44,891 nucleotides of DNA from positions 1 to 44,891 of the forward strand of contig JAQUSB010000014.1 in the NCBI GenBank assembly GCA_028715345.1, written 5' to 3'. Below the pieces are notes generated by a model. That model saw nothing but the letters and a program-made list of their open reading frames with translations, was not told the DNA's origin and searched no databases. Of this stretch, positions 1 through 8,320 are shown in pieces (position 1 is the first letter of the stretch; every line of letters begins with the position of its first letter). The translations under genes and the position numbers were made by a program. Origin of the DNA: Candidatus Omnitrophota bacterium. GTDB lineage: Bacteria > Omnitrophota > Gorgyraeia > 2-01-FULL-45-10.

Positions 1-1595
1 CCGAGCCTTAGATCGCCGCCCGTCCTGGTCTCGTCATAGGACCAGCCGACGTCCGAATCCTTGTCATGCGCCGTCCTGTAAACGTCAAAACCTCCGAGGA
101 ACGGGAAACCGAATATCCACGGGTCGGTCCAGCCCAAATTGTAATTGGTCCTGACCATGCCTATTTCGCCTTTTATCGTAAGGTTCTGCCCGCCGCCCGT
201 GAATGTCGGGAAGTTCATGATGTCGAAATTTCTCTGCGTTATTTCCGCGAAGCCCATCAACATATCCACGGAGCTGTAACCGCCGCCGAAGGAGAATTCT
301 CCCGTCTTCGTCTCTTTAACGTTCACCACTAAATTCTGAACGTTCGGATCATCCGTAGGCTCCGTATCGAAACTGACATTCTCGAAAAACCCGAGGTTAT
401 AAAGACGCTCTTTCGACCGGCGTATCTTGTCACCGCTGAACTTATCCCCCGGGAATAGCCTGAGCTCTCGCCTGACGACGACATCCCGCGTTTTCAGATT
501 GCCGCGGACATCGATCTTACCGACGTAGACTATCTCTTTGGGGTCGATATTGTAGATGAGGTTAACGGTGCCTGTCTGTATGTCGAGGTTCTTCTCGACA
601 TCCACTATGACGTTCATGTAGCCGTATTTATAATAGAACTGTCTTATAGAAAAGACGTCTTCGCGCAGCGCCCTGGTCGAGAACGGCTTGCCTTTTTTCA
701 TCGCAATATTGGCCCTGACCTCTTTTTCTTTATAAATAAGGTTCCCTCTCAGGGTTATATCGCCGACGATATATTGTTTGCCTTCATTGACCTCGAACGT
801 AACATTGAGTATGTTCCCGTCCTTAGAATAATCCAGCTTGGGCGTGACCTCCACATCCATGAAACCTATATCGTCATAAAGGGATTTTATCTTGTCGATA
901 TCGTCCTGCATCGTTTCATCATTGAATATGCCGGGATTGAAAAGCCAGGCGGGTTTCGTCCCCAGGATCTTCCTTAATTCATTCGTCTTTATCGCCTTAT
1001 TGCCGGATACTTTCACACTTGCGACTTTGACGTGCGTCTTTTCGTCTATGGTTATGGTAATAATGGCTTTGTTGTTATCTTTGTCGGAGTCGATGTCGTA
1101 CTTTATATCTATCTGCGGATATCCCTTTTTTACGTACATCGCCCTTATTTCCGCCATATCCTGGGCCAGTAATGCCAAGTTCAGCATCTCGTTAGGCTTC
1201 GTCTTCATGGAGGATTTCAGTTTCTGCGGACGGAACTCGTTATTGCCTTTAAATACGATGTCCTCGACGATAGGCTTTTCCTCGACTACAAACGTTACGG
1301 CTACCCCTTCCTTGTCGGGGACGACGTCGATCGATATATCGGTGAAGAACTGGGTCGCGTACAATTTTTTCAGGTCGTCGTTCAGCACTTCCTGGCTGAA
1401 CCTGTCCCCTACCTTCGTCCTGATCTTCGATAAAATTATTTCGGTGCTTATGGTCCTGTTGTTCTTTATGCCTATAGCGGTTATCTCTTTCCCGTCGTTA
1501 GACGGCGGCGGCGTGGGCGCCTGAGAATAGGCCGTGCCGGTAATGAATAAAAATAGCGCGGTTAAAAACGCTGCTGTTACCTTTCGGTATCTCAT
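1..1595 (-). CDS. bamA: Outer membrane protein assembly factor BamA (3' end outside window)
   Basis: Central subunit of the machine that folds and inserts beta-barrel proteins in the outer membrane. The reading frame opens with ATG at 1595 and is still open at base 1, so the C-terminal barrel is cut off. The first ~25 residues form a signal peptide (basic MRYRK start, hydrophobic stretch, cleavage near AYSQA). Five POTRA-like repeats follow at roughly residues 37-107, 108-189, 190-270, 275-350 and 355-430, with recurring features such as V.GN..., 'LY..GFF' and 'VNVKE'. After ~435 glycine-rich strand sequence (GEFSFGGGYSS) marks the start of the barrel. The start codon overlaps the dnaB stop (ATGA), so it is the last visible gene of the rpsF-ssb-rpsR-rplI-dnaB operon. 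BamA rather than TamA is chosen because of the five repeats; good certainty. Confidence 0.93.
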   Translation of the reverse strand, partial: MRYRKVTAAFLTALFLFITGTAYSQAPTPPPSNDGKEITAIGIKNNRTISTEIILSKIRTKVGDRFSQEVLNDDLKKLYATQFFTDISIDVVPDKEGVAVTFVVEEKPIVEDIVFKGNNEFRPQKLKSSMKTKPNEMLNLALLAQDMAEIRAMYVKKGYPQIDIKYDIDSDKDNNKAIITITIDEKTHVKVASVKVSGNKAIKTNELRKILGTKPAWLFNPGIFNDETMQDDIDKIKSLYDDIGFMDVEVTPKLDYSKDGNILNVTFEVNEGKQYIVGDITLRGNLIYKEKEVRANIAMKKGKPFSTRALREDVFSIRQFYYKYGYMNVIVDVEKNLDIQTGTVNLIYNIDPKEIVYVGKIDVRGNLKTRDVVVRRELRLFPGDKFSGDKIRRSKERLYNLGFFENVSFDTEPTDDPNVQNLVVNVKETKTGEFSFGGGYSSVDMLMGFAEITQRNFDIMNFPTFTGGGQNLTIKGEIGMVRTNYNLGWTDPWIFGFPFLGGFDVYRTAHDKDSDVGWSYDETRTGGDLRL

Positions 1596-2962
1596 GCATT
1601 CTCCATATCTACGCTTACGAACTCTTCGCTCTTGGGCGCAAGATTTTCAAATCTCATATATTCGCCTAAAAATGCCAGGTTAAGGCTGCCAACCGGGCCG
1701 TTCCTCTGCTTAGCGATTATTACCTCGGCCACGCCCTTATTCTCGTCGGTCTGGTTATAGTACTCTTCCCTGAGAAGAAGCAGCACAAGATCCGCATCCT
1801 GCTCTATGGCTCCCGACTCTCTTAAGTCCGAAAGCTGGGGCCTGTGGTCCGAACGCTGTTCGACCGCGCGCGACAGCTGGCTTATCGCTATGATAGGCAC
1901 ATTAAGCTCCCTGGCGAGCGCTTTAAGCGACCGCGATATCTCCGATATCTCCTGCTGCCTGTTATCTGCATTGCTGGGGCCCTGCATAAGCTGTAAATAG
2001 TCGAGGACGATGAGCTTTATATCGAATTGCGCTTTGAGGCGGCGGGCTTTAGTGCGTATCTCCAATACCGTGGAACCGGGCGAATCGTCTATGTATATCG
2101 GCGCTTCCGATAATTTTCCGGCGGCGCTTACGAGCCTGGGCCAATCCGCCTGGGATAAAAATCCCGTCCTCACTTTGTGCGCATCGACTCTCGCGTGCGA
2201 ACAGAGCATCCTCTGAACGAGCTGCTCTTTCGACATTTCCAAAGAGAAGAACGCGACGGGCTCTTTTTCTATGACGCCGATATGCTCGACGATGCATGAT
2301 GCCAGGGCGCTCTTACCCATCGACGGGCGTCCTGCCACGACTATGAGGTCGGACGGCTGGAATCCCGCCGTCTTTATATCGAGGTCCCTGTAGCCTGTAG
2401 CAAGGCCCGTGATATTCTCTTTGCGCTGGTATAGATTATCGATCGTTTCTATCGAATTCTTTATTACTTCCCTAAGGGGAGAGAAACGCGACTCCACTTT
2501 TTTCGAGCTCACATCGAATATGAGCTGTTCGGATTTATCGAGAAGGGTATCGATGTCCTGGGAAGTATCATAACAGCTTGAAACTATTTTCGTAGCAGTA
2601 GCGATAAGGTTGCGCAGGAGAGCTTTCTCTTTAACTATCTTGGCGTAATGGATGAAATTCGCGGTGGTCGGGACGCTCGAGGAAATATTGGTAATATAAG
2701 CCGGGCCGCCGGCCGCGTCGAGCGAATTCGTCTTTTTAAGCTCTTCTATCAGGATGACCAGGTCGACGCCTTTATTTTCGTCAAATAGCTGGATGGCGGC
2801 GGAGAATATCTTCTTATGGGCGTCTTTATAAAAGTAGGAAACATCGAGCATCTCGATGGCCTGCGAAATGGCGTCGCGGTCCAGAAGCATCGAACCTAAC
2901 ACGGCCATTTCAGCCTCTATATTTTGGGGCGGGAGTTTCTCGACAACTTCTTGTGCTGGCAT
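1592..2962 (-). CDS. dnaB: Replicative DNA helicase DnaB
   Basis: Hexameric 5'-3' helicase that unwinds the chromosome at the replication fork and binds primase. The 456 residues match the usual family length. The N-terminal helical domain (about 10-112) begins with the typical 'LPPQNIEAE...VLGSMLLD'. The RecA-like domain carries Walker A GRPSMGKS at 211-218, the following 'FSLEMSKEQLVQRM' helix, 'IVLDYLQLM' as the Walker B region and 'AISQLSRAVEQR' near the arginine finger region. No intein interrupts the P-loop, a frequent insertion site in this gene. The start ATG at 2962 has AAGG upstream. It follows rplI after a 10-bp gap and overlaps bamA by 4 bp, the common rpsF-ssb-rpsR-rplI-dnaB order. 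Confidence 0.97.
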   Translation of the reverse strand: MPAQEVVEKLPPQNIEAEMAVLGSMLLDRDAISQAIEMLDVSYFYKDAHKKIFSAAIQLFDENKGVDLVILIEELKKTNSLDAAGGPAYITNISSSVPTTANFIHYAKIVKEKALLRNLIATATKIVSSCYDTSQDIDTLLDKSEQLIFDVSSKKVESRFSPLREVIKNSIETIDNLYQRKENITGLATGYRDLDIKTAGFQPSDLIVVAGRPSMGKSALASCIVEHIGVIEKEPVAFFSLEMSKEQLVQRMLCSHARVDAHKVRTGFLSQADWPRLVSAAGKLSEAPIYIDDSPGSTVLEIRTKARRLKAQFDIKLIVLDYLQLMQGPSNADNRQQEISEISRSLKALARELNVPIIAISQLSRAVEQRSDHRPQLSDLRESGAIEQDADLVLLLLREEYYNQTDENKGVAEVIIAKQRNGPVGSLNLAFLGEYMRFENLAPKSEEFVSVDMENA

Positions 2963-2972
2963 TTAACCTTGC

Positions 2973-3416
2973 CTATTTTTTAACGATCGAGACCTTTACG
3001 CTTACCTTCACTTCCGGGTGCAATTTCACGACTGCCTGGTATTCGCCTAGTTTCTTTATGGGTTCGGATAAAGTTATATCTCGCTTCTCCGCTTTAACGC
3101 CTTCGGCCAGCAAGGCCTTGGCGATATCTTCTCCCGAAACGGATCCGAACAATTTATCCTCTTCGCCCGCCTGAGCGGGGATCGTCAGGGAGAGCGCCGA
3201 TATCTTTTCCGCGACGACTTTCGCTTCCGCCAGCCTCTTGGCGTCTTCCTCGGCCTGTTTCTTTTTCAGGGATTCAAGTATCTTCGTATTTCCCGCCGTT
3301 GCTTCTTTGGCGGCATTCTTCGGGATGAGAAAATTCCTGGCATATCCTTCTTTGACGGTAACGACATCTCCCGCCTTGCCCAATTTGTCTATGGTTTGCA
3401 ATAATATAACCTTCAT
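2973..3416 (-). CDS. rplI: 50S ribosomal protein bL9
   Basis: Large-subunit protein that binds 23S rRNA near the base of the L1 stalk. The 147-residue length is standard. The N-terminal RNA-binding domain shows the family pattern MKVILLQ...LGKAGDVV.VK.GYARNFLIPK.A (residues 1-37). A lysine/alanine/glutamate-rich connecting helix (about 45-75) leads to the C-terminal domain 'LFGSVS..DIA.AL' and 'LGEYQAVVKLHPEVKVSVKVSIVKK'. ATG at 3416 is preceded by a strong AGGAAGGG Shine-Dalgarno. It lies between rpsR and dnaB in the same operon. Confidence 0.97.
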   Translation of the reverse strand: MKVILLQTIDKLGKAGDVVTVKEGYARNFLIPKNAAKEATAGNTKILESLKKKQAEEDAKRLAEAKVVAEKISALSLTIPAQAGEEDKLFGSVSGEDIAKALLAEGVKAEKRDITLSEPIKKLGEYQAVVKLHPEVKVSVKVSIVKK

Positions 3417-3442
3417 TTTAAATCCCTTCCTAATAAATAGAA

Positions 3443-3730
3443 TTATTCTGCGACGAAAGGCAAAAGAGCCATTACCCGGGCTTTTCTGATAGCCCTGGCA
3501 AGCTGTCTCTGGTGCTTGGCGCAGTTGCCGGAGATCCTCGACGGTACCATCTTGCCGCGCTCGGTCAGGAATTTCTGGAACCTGAGATATTCTATGAAGT
3601 CGAGATTCTTAACCTTGTCCGCGCAGAAGCGGCACGGCCTTTTTTTGAATACCTTCTTTTTCGAAGGATCTCTTTTGACTTTTTTCTTTTCCGGTTTTCC
3701 GAATGGTTTCTTAAACGACGGTTTGAACAT
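3443..3730 (-). CDS. rpsR: 30S ribosomal protein bS18
   Basis: Small-subunit protein that pairs with bS6 on the platform. The ATG at 3730 is chosen (95 residues) because it has a good ribosome-binding site (AGGGAG six bases upstream) and gives the usual length; the frame is open further upstream but that part would overlap ssb. The basic N-terminal tail (residues 1-31, Lys-rich) is followed by the family core with CRFC at 33-36, 'IEYLRFQKFLTERGKMVPSR' spanning 47-65, and C70..H73, a set of Cys/His consistent with the zinc-binding C+ form of S18. 'RQLARAIRKARVMALLPF' closes the protein. Confidence 0.96.
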   Translation of the reverse strand: MFKPSFKKPFGKPEKKKVKRDPSKKKVFKKRPCRFCADKVKNLDFIEYLRFQKFLTERGKMVPSRISGNCAKHQRQLARAIRKARVMALLPFVAE

Positions 3731-3743
3731 TTTTTCTCCCTGG

Positions 3744-4229
3744 TTAGAACGGAACTTCCTCGTCCGTATTTTGCGGCCCTCCTGCCGGGCCGGCCTTGGT
3801 TGCTCCCGGCACAGCCGGTTCATCACTCAAATTGATCGTCTCGATATCTTCCGGCGCCGGGCCCTGCGATTTTGCCTGCGATCCCTGTTTTGCCCCCGCG
3901 CCGCGCAAGAACTGTATATTGTCTGCTACTACCTCGACGGTAGAGCGCTTCTGCCCTTCCTGCGTCTCCCACTCCCTCGACTGAAGCCTGCCTTCGACGA
4001 ATACGGGGCTCCCCTTCGAGAGATATTCTCCGCAAACTTCGGCCCTCCTGCCCCAGACGACCACGCGTATAAAAGACGTCTGCTCTTTCTTCTCTCCGGC
4101 CTGGTCTTTGTAAACCCTGTTCACGGCAACGGTGAACGTCGCCACAGCCGACCCGCTCGGTATGTAACGTAATTCCGGGTCTCTGGTAAGATTTCCTATC
4201 AAAAGCACTTTATTAAGGTTTGCAGCCAT
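3744..4229 (-). CDS. ssb: Single-stranded DNA-binding protein SSB
   Basis: Coats single-stranded DNA in replication, repair and recombination and recruits partner enzymes through its C-terminal tip. Residues 1-110 form the OB fold, with the family start 'NKVLLIGNLTRDPELRY.PSG..VATFTVAVNR' and 'FVEGRLQSREWE..EG.KR...EVVAD'. A Gln/Pro/Ala-rich disordered linker (about 113-152) ends in the acidic tip DEEVPF, equivalent to DDDIPF of E. coli. The length of 161 is typical. It sits between rpsF and rpsR, as in many bacteria. Confidence 0.97.
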   Translation of the reverse strand: MAANLNKVLLIGNLTRDPELRYIPSGSAVATFTVAVNRVYKDQAGEKKEQTSFIRVVVWGRRAEVCGEYLSKGSPVFVEGRLQSREWETQEGQKRSTVEVVADNIQFLRGAGAKQGSQAKSQGPAPEDIETINLSDEPAVPGATKAGPAGGPQNTDEEVPF

Positions 4230-4239
4230 AGGATCCGCC

Positions 4240-4521
4240 TTATCTCTTTGTTACCATCGTCCTTAATATATTGTCATTCAGCCTGTAGCCGGCTTCGAGC
4301 TTTTCTACAGCGCTCGGCGGCGCCGTAAAATCGAGCTTGTAATAATAGCCTTCTTTGGCCTTTTTCACCGGGTACACCAGCTGTTTCTTTCCCCAGCTCT
4401 CTTCTTTTTTTATGGTGCCGCCGTTCTTCGTCACGGAGTCGGTGATCGTCTTGGTGACGTTCTTTATGTCTTCTTCTTTAAGATCCGATTTGATTATGAA
4501 CAGAATTTCATAGTTATTCAT
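4240..4521 (-). CDS. rpsF: 30S ribosomal protein bS6
   Basis: Small-subunit platform protein, partner of bS18. The 93 residues follow the family pattern: 'MNNYEILFIIKSDLKEEDI', 'GGTI.K.E.WGKK.L.YPVKKAKEGYYY.L.F', and 'LN..ILRTMVTKR'. No long C-terminal acidic tail is present. First gene of the operon; an AGGAGAAAG ribosome-binding site precedes ATG 4521, and a promoter lies just upstream. Confidence 0.97.
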   Translation of the reverse strand: MNNYEILFIIKSDLKEEDIKNVTKTITDSVTKNGGTIKKEESWGKKQLVYPVKKAKEGYYYKLDFTAPPSAVEKLEAGYRLNDNILRTMVTKR

Positions 4522-4550
4522 CGTTTATCTTTCTCCTGTCTATTTTGATT

Positions 4551-4579
4551 AGATTACCACACTATCGTTATTTTATCAA
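4551..4579 (-). promoter_or_regulatory. Predicted sigma70-type promoter of the rpsF operon
   Basis: On the minus strand TTGATA (4574-4579) is followed after exactly 17 bp by TAATCT (4551-4556), about 30 bp upstream of the rpsF start. The 79-bp gap between pth and rpsF is AT-rich and has no other gene. It would drive rpsF-ssb-rpsR-rplI-dnaB-bamA. Seen as a pattern only; the transcription start is not known. Confidence 0.6.
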
Positions 4580-4600
4580 AGAATAAATAATAGCCCTATT

Positions 4601-5179
4601 CTACGATGTCCCTATTTTACGCTTATTGAATTTGGTCATGGCCTTTTCCATGCCCTCTTCTATCATACAAATAAGGGCATCTTTGGCCAAATTGACCACA
4701 TGCGCTACGTTACGCTTCTCCTTGTGCTTGAAAGGGCTTAGCACATAACGGGTTATGTCGCCTTTGTGAACGTCCGTCGCTATCCCTACCCTGAGGCGCG
4801 GGAAGTCATCGCGGCCTAAAGTGCCGATGATGGACGTAAGCCCCTTATGCCCGCCCGAAGAACCCGATCTTCGCAGCCTTATCCTCCCGAGCTCTATATT
4901 TATGTCATCGCAAACGACTATGAGGTCGCAGCCTTCTTTCATCTCGCGGCCGCATATTTCTCCTGCGGCGTGGCCGGAAAGGTTCATGTAGGTCTGCGGC
5001 AGGGCCAGGATGACGTCCTCGCCCGCTATCTTCCCTTTTCCGGCGACGGAAAAATGGAGGCGCTTATTCATTTTTATGCCGTGCTCTTTTGCAAGCGCGC
5101 TTACTACCTCGAAGCCTATATTGTGCTTCGTGCCTTTATATTCAGGGCCGGGGTTGCCCAGCCCGATTATTATCTTCAT
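4601..5179 (-). CDS. pth: Peptidyl-tRNA hydrolase Pth
   Basis: Cleaves the ester bond of peptidyl-tRNAs released from stalled ribosomes and so recycles tRNA. The 192-residue protein carries the bacterial Pth signatures: 'IIGLGNPGPEY..TKHNIGF' with N9 and catalytic H19 (N10 and H20 in E. coli), 'PQTYMNLSG' with N66, the acidic 'VCDDINIELG' (D91/D92) and 'GSSGGHKGL.SI...LG...F.RLRVGI'. It lies downstream of rplY, as in the Firmicutes glmU-prs-ctc-pth order. Confidence 0.96.
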   Translation of the reverse strand: MKIIIGLGNPGPEYKGTKHNIGFEVVSALAKEHGIKMNKRLHFSVAGKGKIAGEDVILALPQTYMNLSGHAAGEICGREMKEGCDLIVVCDDINIELGRIRLRRSGSSGGHKGLTSIIGTLGRDDFPRLRVGIATDVHKGDITRYVLSPFKHKEKRNVAHVVNLAKDALICMIEEGMEKAMTKFNKRKIGTS

Positions 5180-5201
5180 AGCTTCGTCGATCTCCGGCGG
5201 A

Positions 5202-5927
5202 TTATTTCTTCTCTTCTTTCTTCTCTGCCGGCTTCGCCGCAGCAGGTTTCGCCTCTTCCTTAGGCGCTTCTTCGCCTTCAGCCGCCTCTTCTTTCTTCTT
5301 CCTTATAAGCTCTGGTTCGGCGGCGCCTTCAGCGGCTGCCTCAGCGACGGGCACTTCGGCCTTAGGCGGTTTCACTATCATTACGATAAGCTCGGCGTCG
5401 TTCAATATCTTGACACCTTCCGGGGTCTTCACGTCTTTAACGTGTATCGTTTCGTTTATCTTGAGATTAGTAACGTCGACCTCGATCTTTTCCGGTATGG
5501 CTGTAGGCAAGCACTCTACCTGCAGTTCGCGTATGATGTGCTCGAGTATGCCGCCGTCAACCTTAACTCCGACGGGATCGCCGTGAGAAACGAGAGGAAC
5601 GTTGACCTTTAGCGTTTCCGTCAGCGATATCTCGTTAAAATCGACGTGCAGTATCTGATCTTTGATCGGCTCGCGCTGGATCTCTTTAATAACGACCGTT
5701 TTGTCTTTGGCCGCGTCTTCTCCGGATATCTTAAGCGTGATGATGACGTTCTCTCCGGCCTTTGTGTGGAGGATGCTTAACAGGTCGGTCACCGCCACCT
5801 GCAGGCTCGTAGCGCCTTTACCGCCCTTATAGACATTCGCGGGGACCAGGCCTTTATTCCTTAAGTCCTTCGCTACTTTTTTTCCTACACCGGACCTTGT
5901 TTCCGCTTTCAATATTATCTTTTCCAT
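5202..5927 (-). CDS. rplY: 50S ribosomal protein bL25, long CTC form
   Basis: Binds 5S rRNA in the central protuberance. The 241-residue protein has the L25 domain (about 1-95: 'LKAETRSGVGKKVAKDLR.KG.VPANVYGG'-like start, 'PIKDQILHVDF'), then the TL5/CTC beta domain (about 97-185: 'VNVPLVSHGDPVGVK.DGGILEH...ELQVECLP..IPE.IEVDV..L.I...I'). The last ~50 residues are a low-complexity Ala/Glu/Lys tail, probably disordered. The CTC form and the position between prs and pth match the arrangement described in Bacillus. Confidence 0.94.
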   Translation of the reverse strand: MEKIILKAETRSGVGKKVAKDLRNKGLVPANVYKGGKGATSLQVAVTDLLSILHTKAGENVIITLKISGEDAAKDKTVVIKEIQREPIKDQILHVDFNEISLTETLKVNVPLVSHGDPVGVKVDGGILEHIIRELQVECLPTAIPEKIEVDVTNLKINETIHVKDVKTPEGVKILNDAELIVMIVKPPKAEVPVAEAAAEGAAEPELIRKKKEEAAEGEEAPKEEAKPAAAKPAEKKEEKK

Positions 5928-5949
5928 AACAAATTACGCTCCTTTTCCT

Positions 5950-6891
5950 TTAGCTGAATAACACGCTGATAGATTCTTCCTCGTGTATCCTTTTTATCGC
6001 CTCACCAAGAAGAGACGCGACCGAAAGCACTTTTATGTTTTTCAGTTTCTTCTCTTTTGGTAAAGGTATTGTGTCCGTCACTACTAACTCTTTGAGTTTA
6101 GACTTTTTCAATCTCTCTATCGCCGGGCCGCACAGGACCGGGTGCGTAATAGCCGCGTACACATCTTTGGCGCCGGCTTTCTTTATCGCTTCGACCGCTT
6201 CGACCAGCGACCCGGCCGTCGCGACCATGTCGTCGGTGATAACGGCGTTCTTGCCTCTTACATCACCCATTATGTGCATGACCTCGGCCTGCCTGTCGTT
6301 CACGCGCCTCTTATCGACTATGGCGAGCGAGCATTTCAGGCGTTTGGCGTAAGCTCTCGCCGTCTTTATGCCGCCGACGTCTGGAGAGACTATGACGAGG
6401 TTGCTGTCCAGTTTTAGTTTTTTAATGTATTCCGAAAATATCGTGAAAGCGAAAAGATGGTCGAGAGGTATGTCGAAAAATCCCTGTATCTGTCCGGCGT
6501 GCAGGTCTATCGTCAATATCCTGTCGGCGCCGGCGGTCGTAAGCAGGTTCGCTACGAGCTTGGCCGTGATCGGGACCCTCGGCTGGTCTTTCCTGTCCTG
6601 CCTGGCGTACCCGAAATAAGGAAGCACCGCCGTTATCCTCTGGGCCGAGGCGCGTTTAAGCGCATCTATCATTATTAAAAGTTCCATGAGATTCTCGTTC
6701 GAGGGCAGGCAGGTCGGCTGCACTACGAATACATCGTGCCCGCGCACGTTCTCGTTTATCTTTACGCGTATTTCCCCGTCGGAAAAATGGTCGACTGCGG
6801 CGTCGGCGAGTTTCACTTTCAGGAATTTGCATATATCGTTCGCGAGAGCTTTATTGGAATTACCGCTGAAGATCAATAAGTTATTTTTCAT
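5950..6891 (-). CDS. prs: Ribose-phosphate pyrophosphokinase (PRPP synthetase)
   Basis: Makes PRPP from ribose 5-phosphate and ATP; PRPP feeds the purine genes (pur cluster) and hisG found elsewhere in this window. The 313 residues are typical of class I enzymes. Visible motifs: 'LLIFSGNSNKALA', 'FSDGEI.V.I.ENVRGHDVFVVQPT', the flexible-loop region 'RITAVLPYFGYARQDRK', 'TIDLHAGQIQGFFDIP.DHL', 'VIVSPDVGG..RA..' and the PRPP-binding 'AVITDDMVATAGSL'. It follows glmU with only 4 bp between. Confidence 0.97.
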   Translation of the reverse strand: MKNNLLIFSGNSNKALANDICKFLKVKLADAAVDHFSDGEIRVKINENVRGHDVFVVQPTCLPSNENLMELLIMIDALKRASAQRITAVLPYFGYARQDRKDQPRVPITAKLVANLLTTAGADRILTIDLHAGQIQGFFDIPLDHLFAFTIFSEYIKKLKLDSNLVIVSPDVGGIKTARAYAKRLKCSLAIVDKRRVNDRQAEVMHIMGDVRGKNAVITDDMVATAGSLVEAVEAIKKAGAKDVYAAITHPVLCGPAIERLKKSKLKELVVTDTIPLPKEKKLKNIKVLSVASLLGEAIKRIHEEESISVLFS

Positions 6892-6895
6892 CGCC

Positions 6896-8185
6896 TTATT
6901 CCCTTCTATTTTTCTTTATCCGCCTGTCGGCAGGTTTTCGCTTTTTGTATATCCTCGCGGGTACGCCGACCACGATCTTGCCTTTCGGCACATCGTGATT
7001 TTTCGGCACTACCGAGCCCGCTCCGACCATCGCCATGGCGCCTATCTTTATGGGCGCTATAAGAACCGCTCCGACGCCTATGAACGCGCCGTCCTCTATT
7101 ATCGTCTTATTTTTATTCTTACCGTCGTAATTCGCGGTTATCGTTCCCGCGCCGATATTCACTTTTTTACCTATGACCGCGTCGCCGAGATACGAGTGGT
7201 GTTTGATCTTCGAATCGCTGCCGACCGTCGTCCTGTTCAATTCCACGAAGTTCCCGACTTCGACATTATCGCCTATCGAAACTTTGGGCCTTATCCTCGT
7301 GAAGGGCCCTATGGTACAGCCTTCGCCTATTTCGACGCCCGCTTCTATCACCGTATTGGACCTTATCGTAGTATCTTTCCCTATCTTCACGCCGGGGTAT
7401 ATTACCGTCGAGGCCGGATCTTCGATCGTAACACCGCCCAGCATCAGTTCTTTGGCGATCCTGCCCTTCATTACGGCTGTGGAATAAGCGAGATCTATCC
7501 GCGTGTTCACGCCTATGGCTTCATCCGGGTCTTGCGTTAAATAGGACTCTATCAACTTGCCTTTGTTTTTTAAAATACTTATCGTGTCGGTAAGAAATAT
7601 CTCTTTTTTCTTATTATCGGGCTTTACGGCGTCAAGCGCCTCGAATAATTCCGCGGCTTTGAAACAATACGTACCGACATTTATCTCATTTATGACTTCC
7701 TGGCAAAGATCGGCCTTCTCCTGTTCCACGATGCCCGTAACGGCTCCCTTATCATCCCTGATTATCCTGCCGTAACCCGTCGGGTCGCTCAGTTTAGCCG
7801 TCAGGATAGTCACGCTCGCGCCGGATGACTTATGCTTCTGCAGCATATTCCTTATGGTCCGGGCGCGGATAAGCGGCGTATCGCCGCATATGACGAGGAT
7901 ATCGCCGGAATAATCTTTAAGGGCCCTGCCGGCCGTATTGACCGCGTCACCGGAACCGAGGAGCTCTTCCTGGACGACGATCTTCGCTTCGACAAGCTCT
8001 TCACGCAGAAGCTCATGCCCAAAACCGGCGACCACGATAGCGTCGGAGATGCCGGCATCGTTAACCGAATCGAGCACATAACGGATGATCGGTTTGCCCA
8101 ATATGGTGTGCAGCACCTTAGGCATGTCGGATCTCATCCTTGTGCCCCTGCCTGCCGCCAATATTATCGCTACCGGGTCTTTCAT
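6896..8185 (-). CDS. glmU: Bifunctional GlmU: GlcNAc-1-P uridyltransferase / GlcN-1-P acetyltransferase
   Basis: Makes UDP-GlcNAc, precursor of peptidoglycan and lipopolysaccharide. The N-terminal uridyltransferase domain opens with LAAGRGTRM (9-17) then 'PKVLH', and shows 'GDTPLI' and 'YGRIIRD..G.V..IVE...A' further on. The C-terminal half is a left-handed beta helix of hexapeptide repeats with the acetyltransferase residues in 'GPFTRIRP', 'VGNFVE', 'HHSYLGDA' (catalytic His) and 'NIGAGTITANYDG'. At 429 residues it is slightly shorter than the ~456 of E. coli, and ends in a basic tail. It lies directly downstream of tRNA-Gln and upstream of prs. Confidence 0.95.
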   Translation of the reverse strand: MKDPVAIILAAGRGTRMRSDMPKVLHTILGKPIIRYVLDSVNDAGISDAIVVAGFGHELLREELVEAKIVVQEELLGSGDAVNTAGRALKDYSGDILVICGDTPLIRARTIRNMLQKHKSSGASVTILTAKLSDPTGYGRIIRDDKGAVTGIVEQEKADLCQEVINEINVGTYCFKAAELFEALDAVKPDNKKKEIFLTDTISILKNKGKLIESYLTQDPDEAIGVNTRIDLAYSTAVMKGRIAKELMLGGVTIEDPASTVIYPGVKIGKDTTIRSNTVIEAGVEIGEGCTIGPFTRIRPKVSIGDNVEVGNFVELNRTTVGSDSKIKHHSYLGDAVIGKKVNIGAGTITANYDGKNKNKTIIEDGAFIGVGAVLIAPIKIGAMAMVGAGSVVPKNHDVPKGKIVVGVPARIYKKRKPADRRIKKNRRE

Positions 8186-8224
8186 GTGCTTACCTTGTTT
8201 TCTACTTTACTGACTTAAAATAAC

Positions 8225-8298
8225 TGGTTGCCCAGCTAGGATTCGAACCTAGACCCTCAGCTCCAAAGGCTGGTGTGCTACCATTACACCACCGGGCA
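8225..8298 (-). tRNA. tRNA-Gln, anticodon TTG, with encoded CCA
   Basis: The minus strand folds as a full cloverleaf. Acceptor TGCCCGG pairs with CTGGGCA (one G-T pair), D stem GTGT with GCAC-type pairs, anticodon loop CTTTGGA (T33, anticodon TTG at 34-36, G37), T arm CTAGG-TTCGAAT-CCTAG, discriminator A and genomically encoded CCA (8225-8227). The weak T1-A72 pair is typical of tRNA-Gln. The outermost anticodon-stem pair is a C-A mismatch. It sits between spoVG and glmU on the same strand and is probably co-transcribed. Confidence 0.93.
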
Positions 8299-8320
8299 AT
8301 CCACAGCTGGCAATATTCGG

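Noticed and set aside
3443-3826. 127-codon version of ribosomal protein S18
   Set aside because: The extra N-terminus overlaps the 3' end of ssb; ATG 3730 has a strong ribosome-binding site and gives the normal length.
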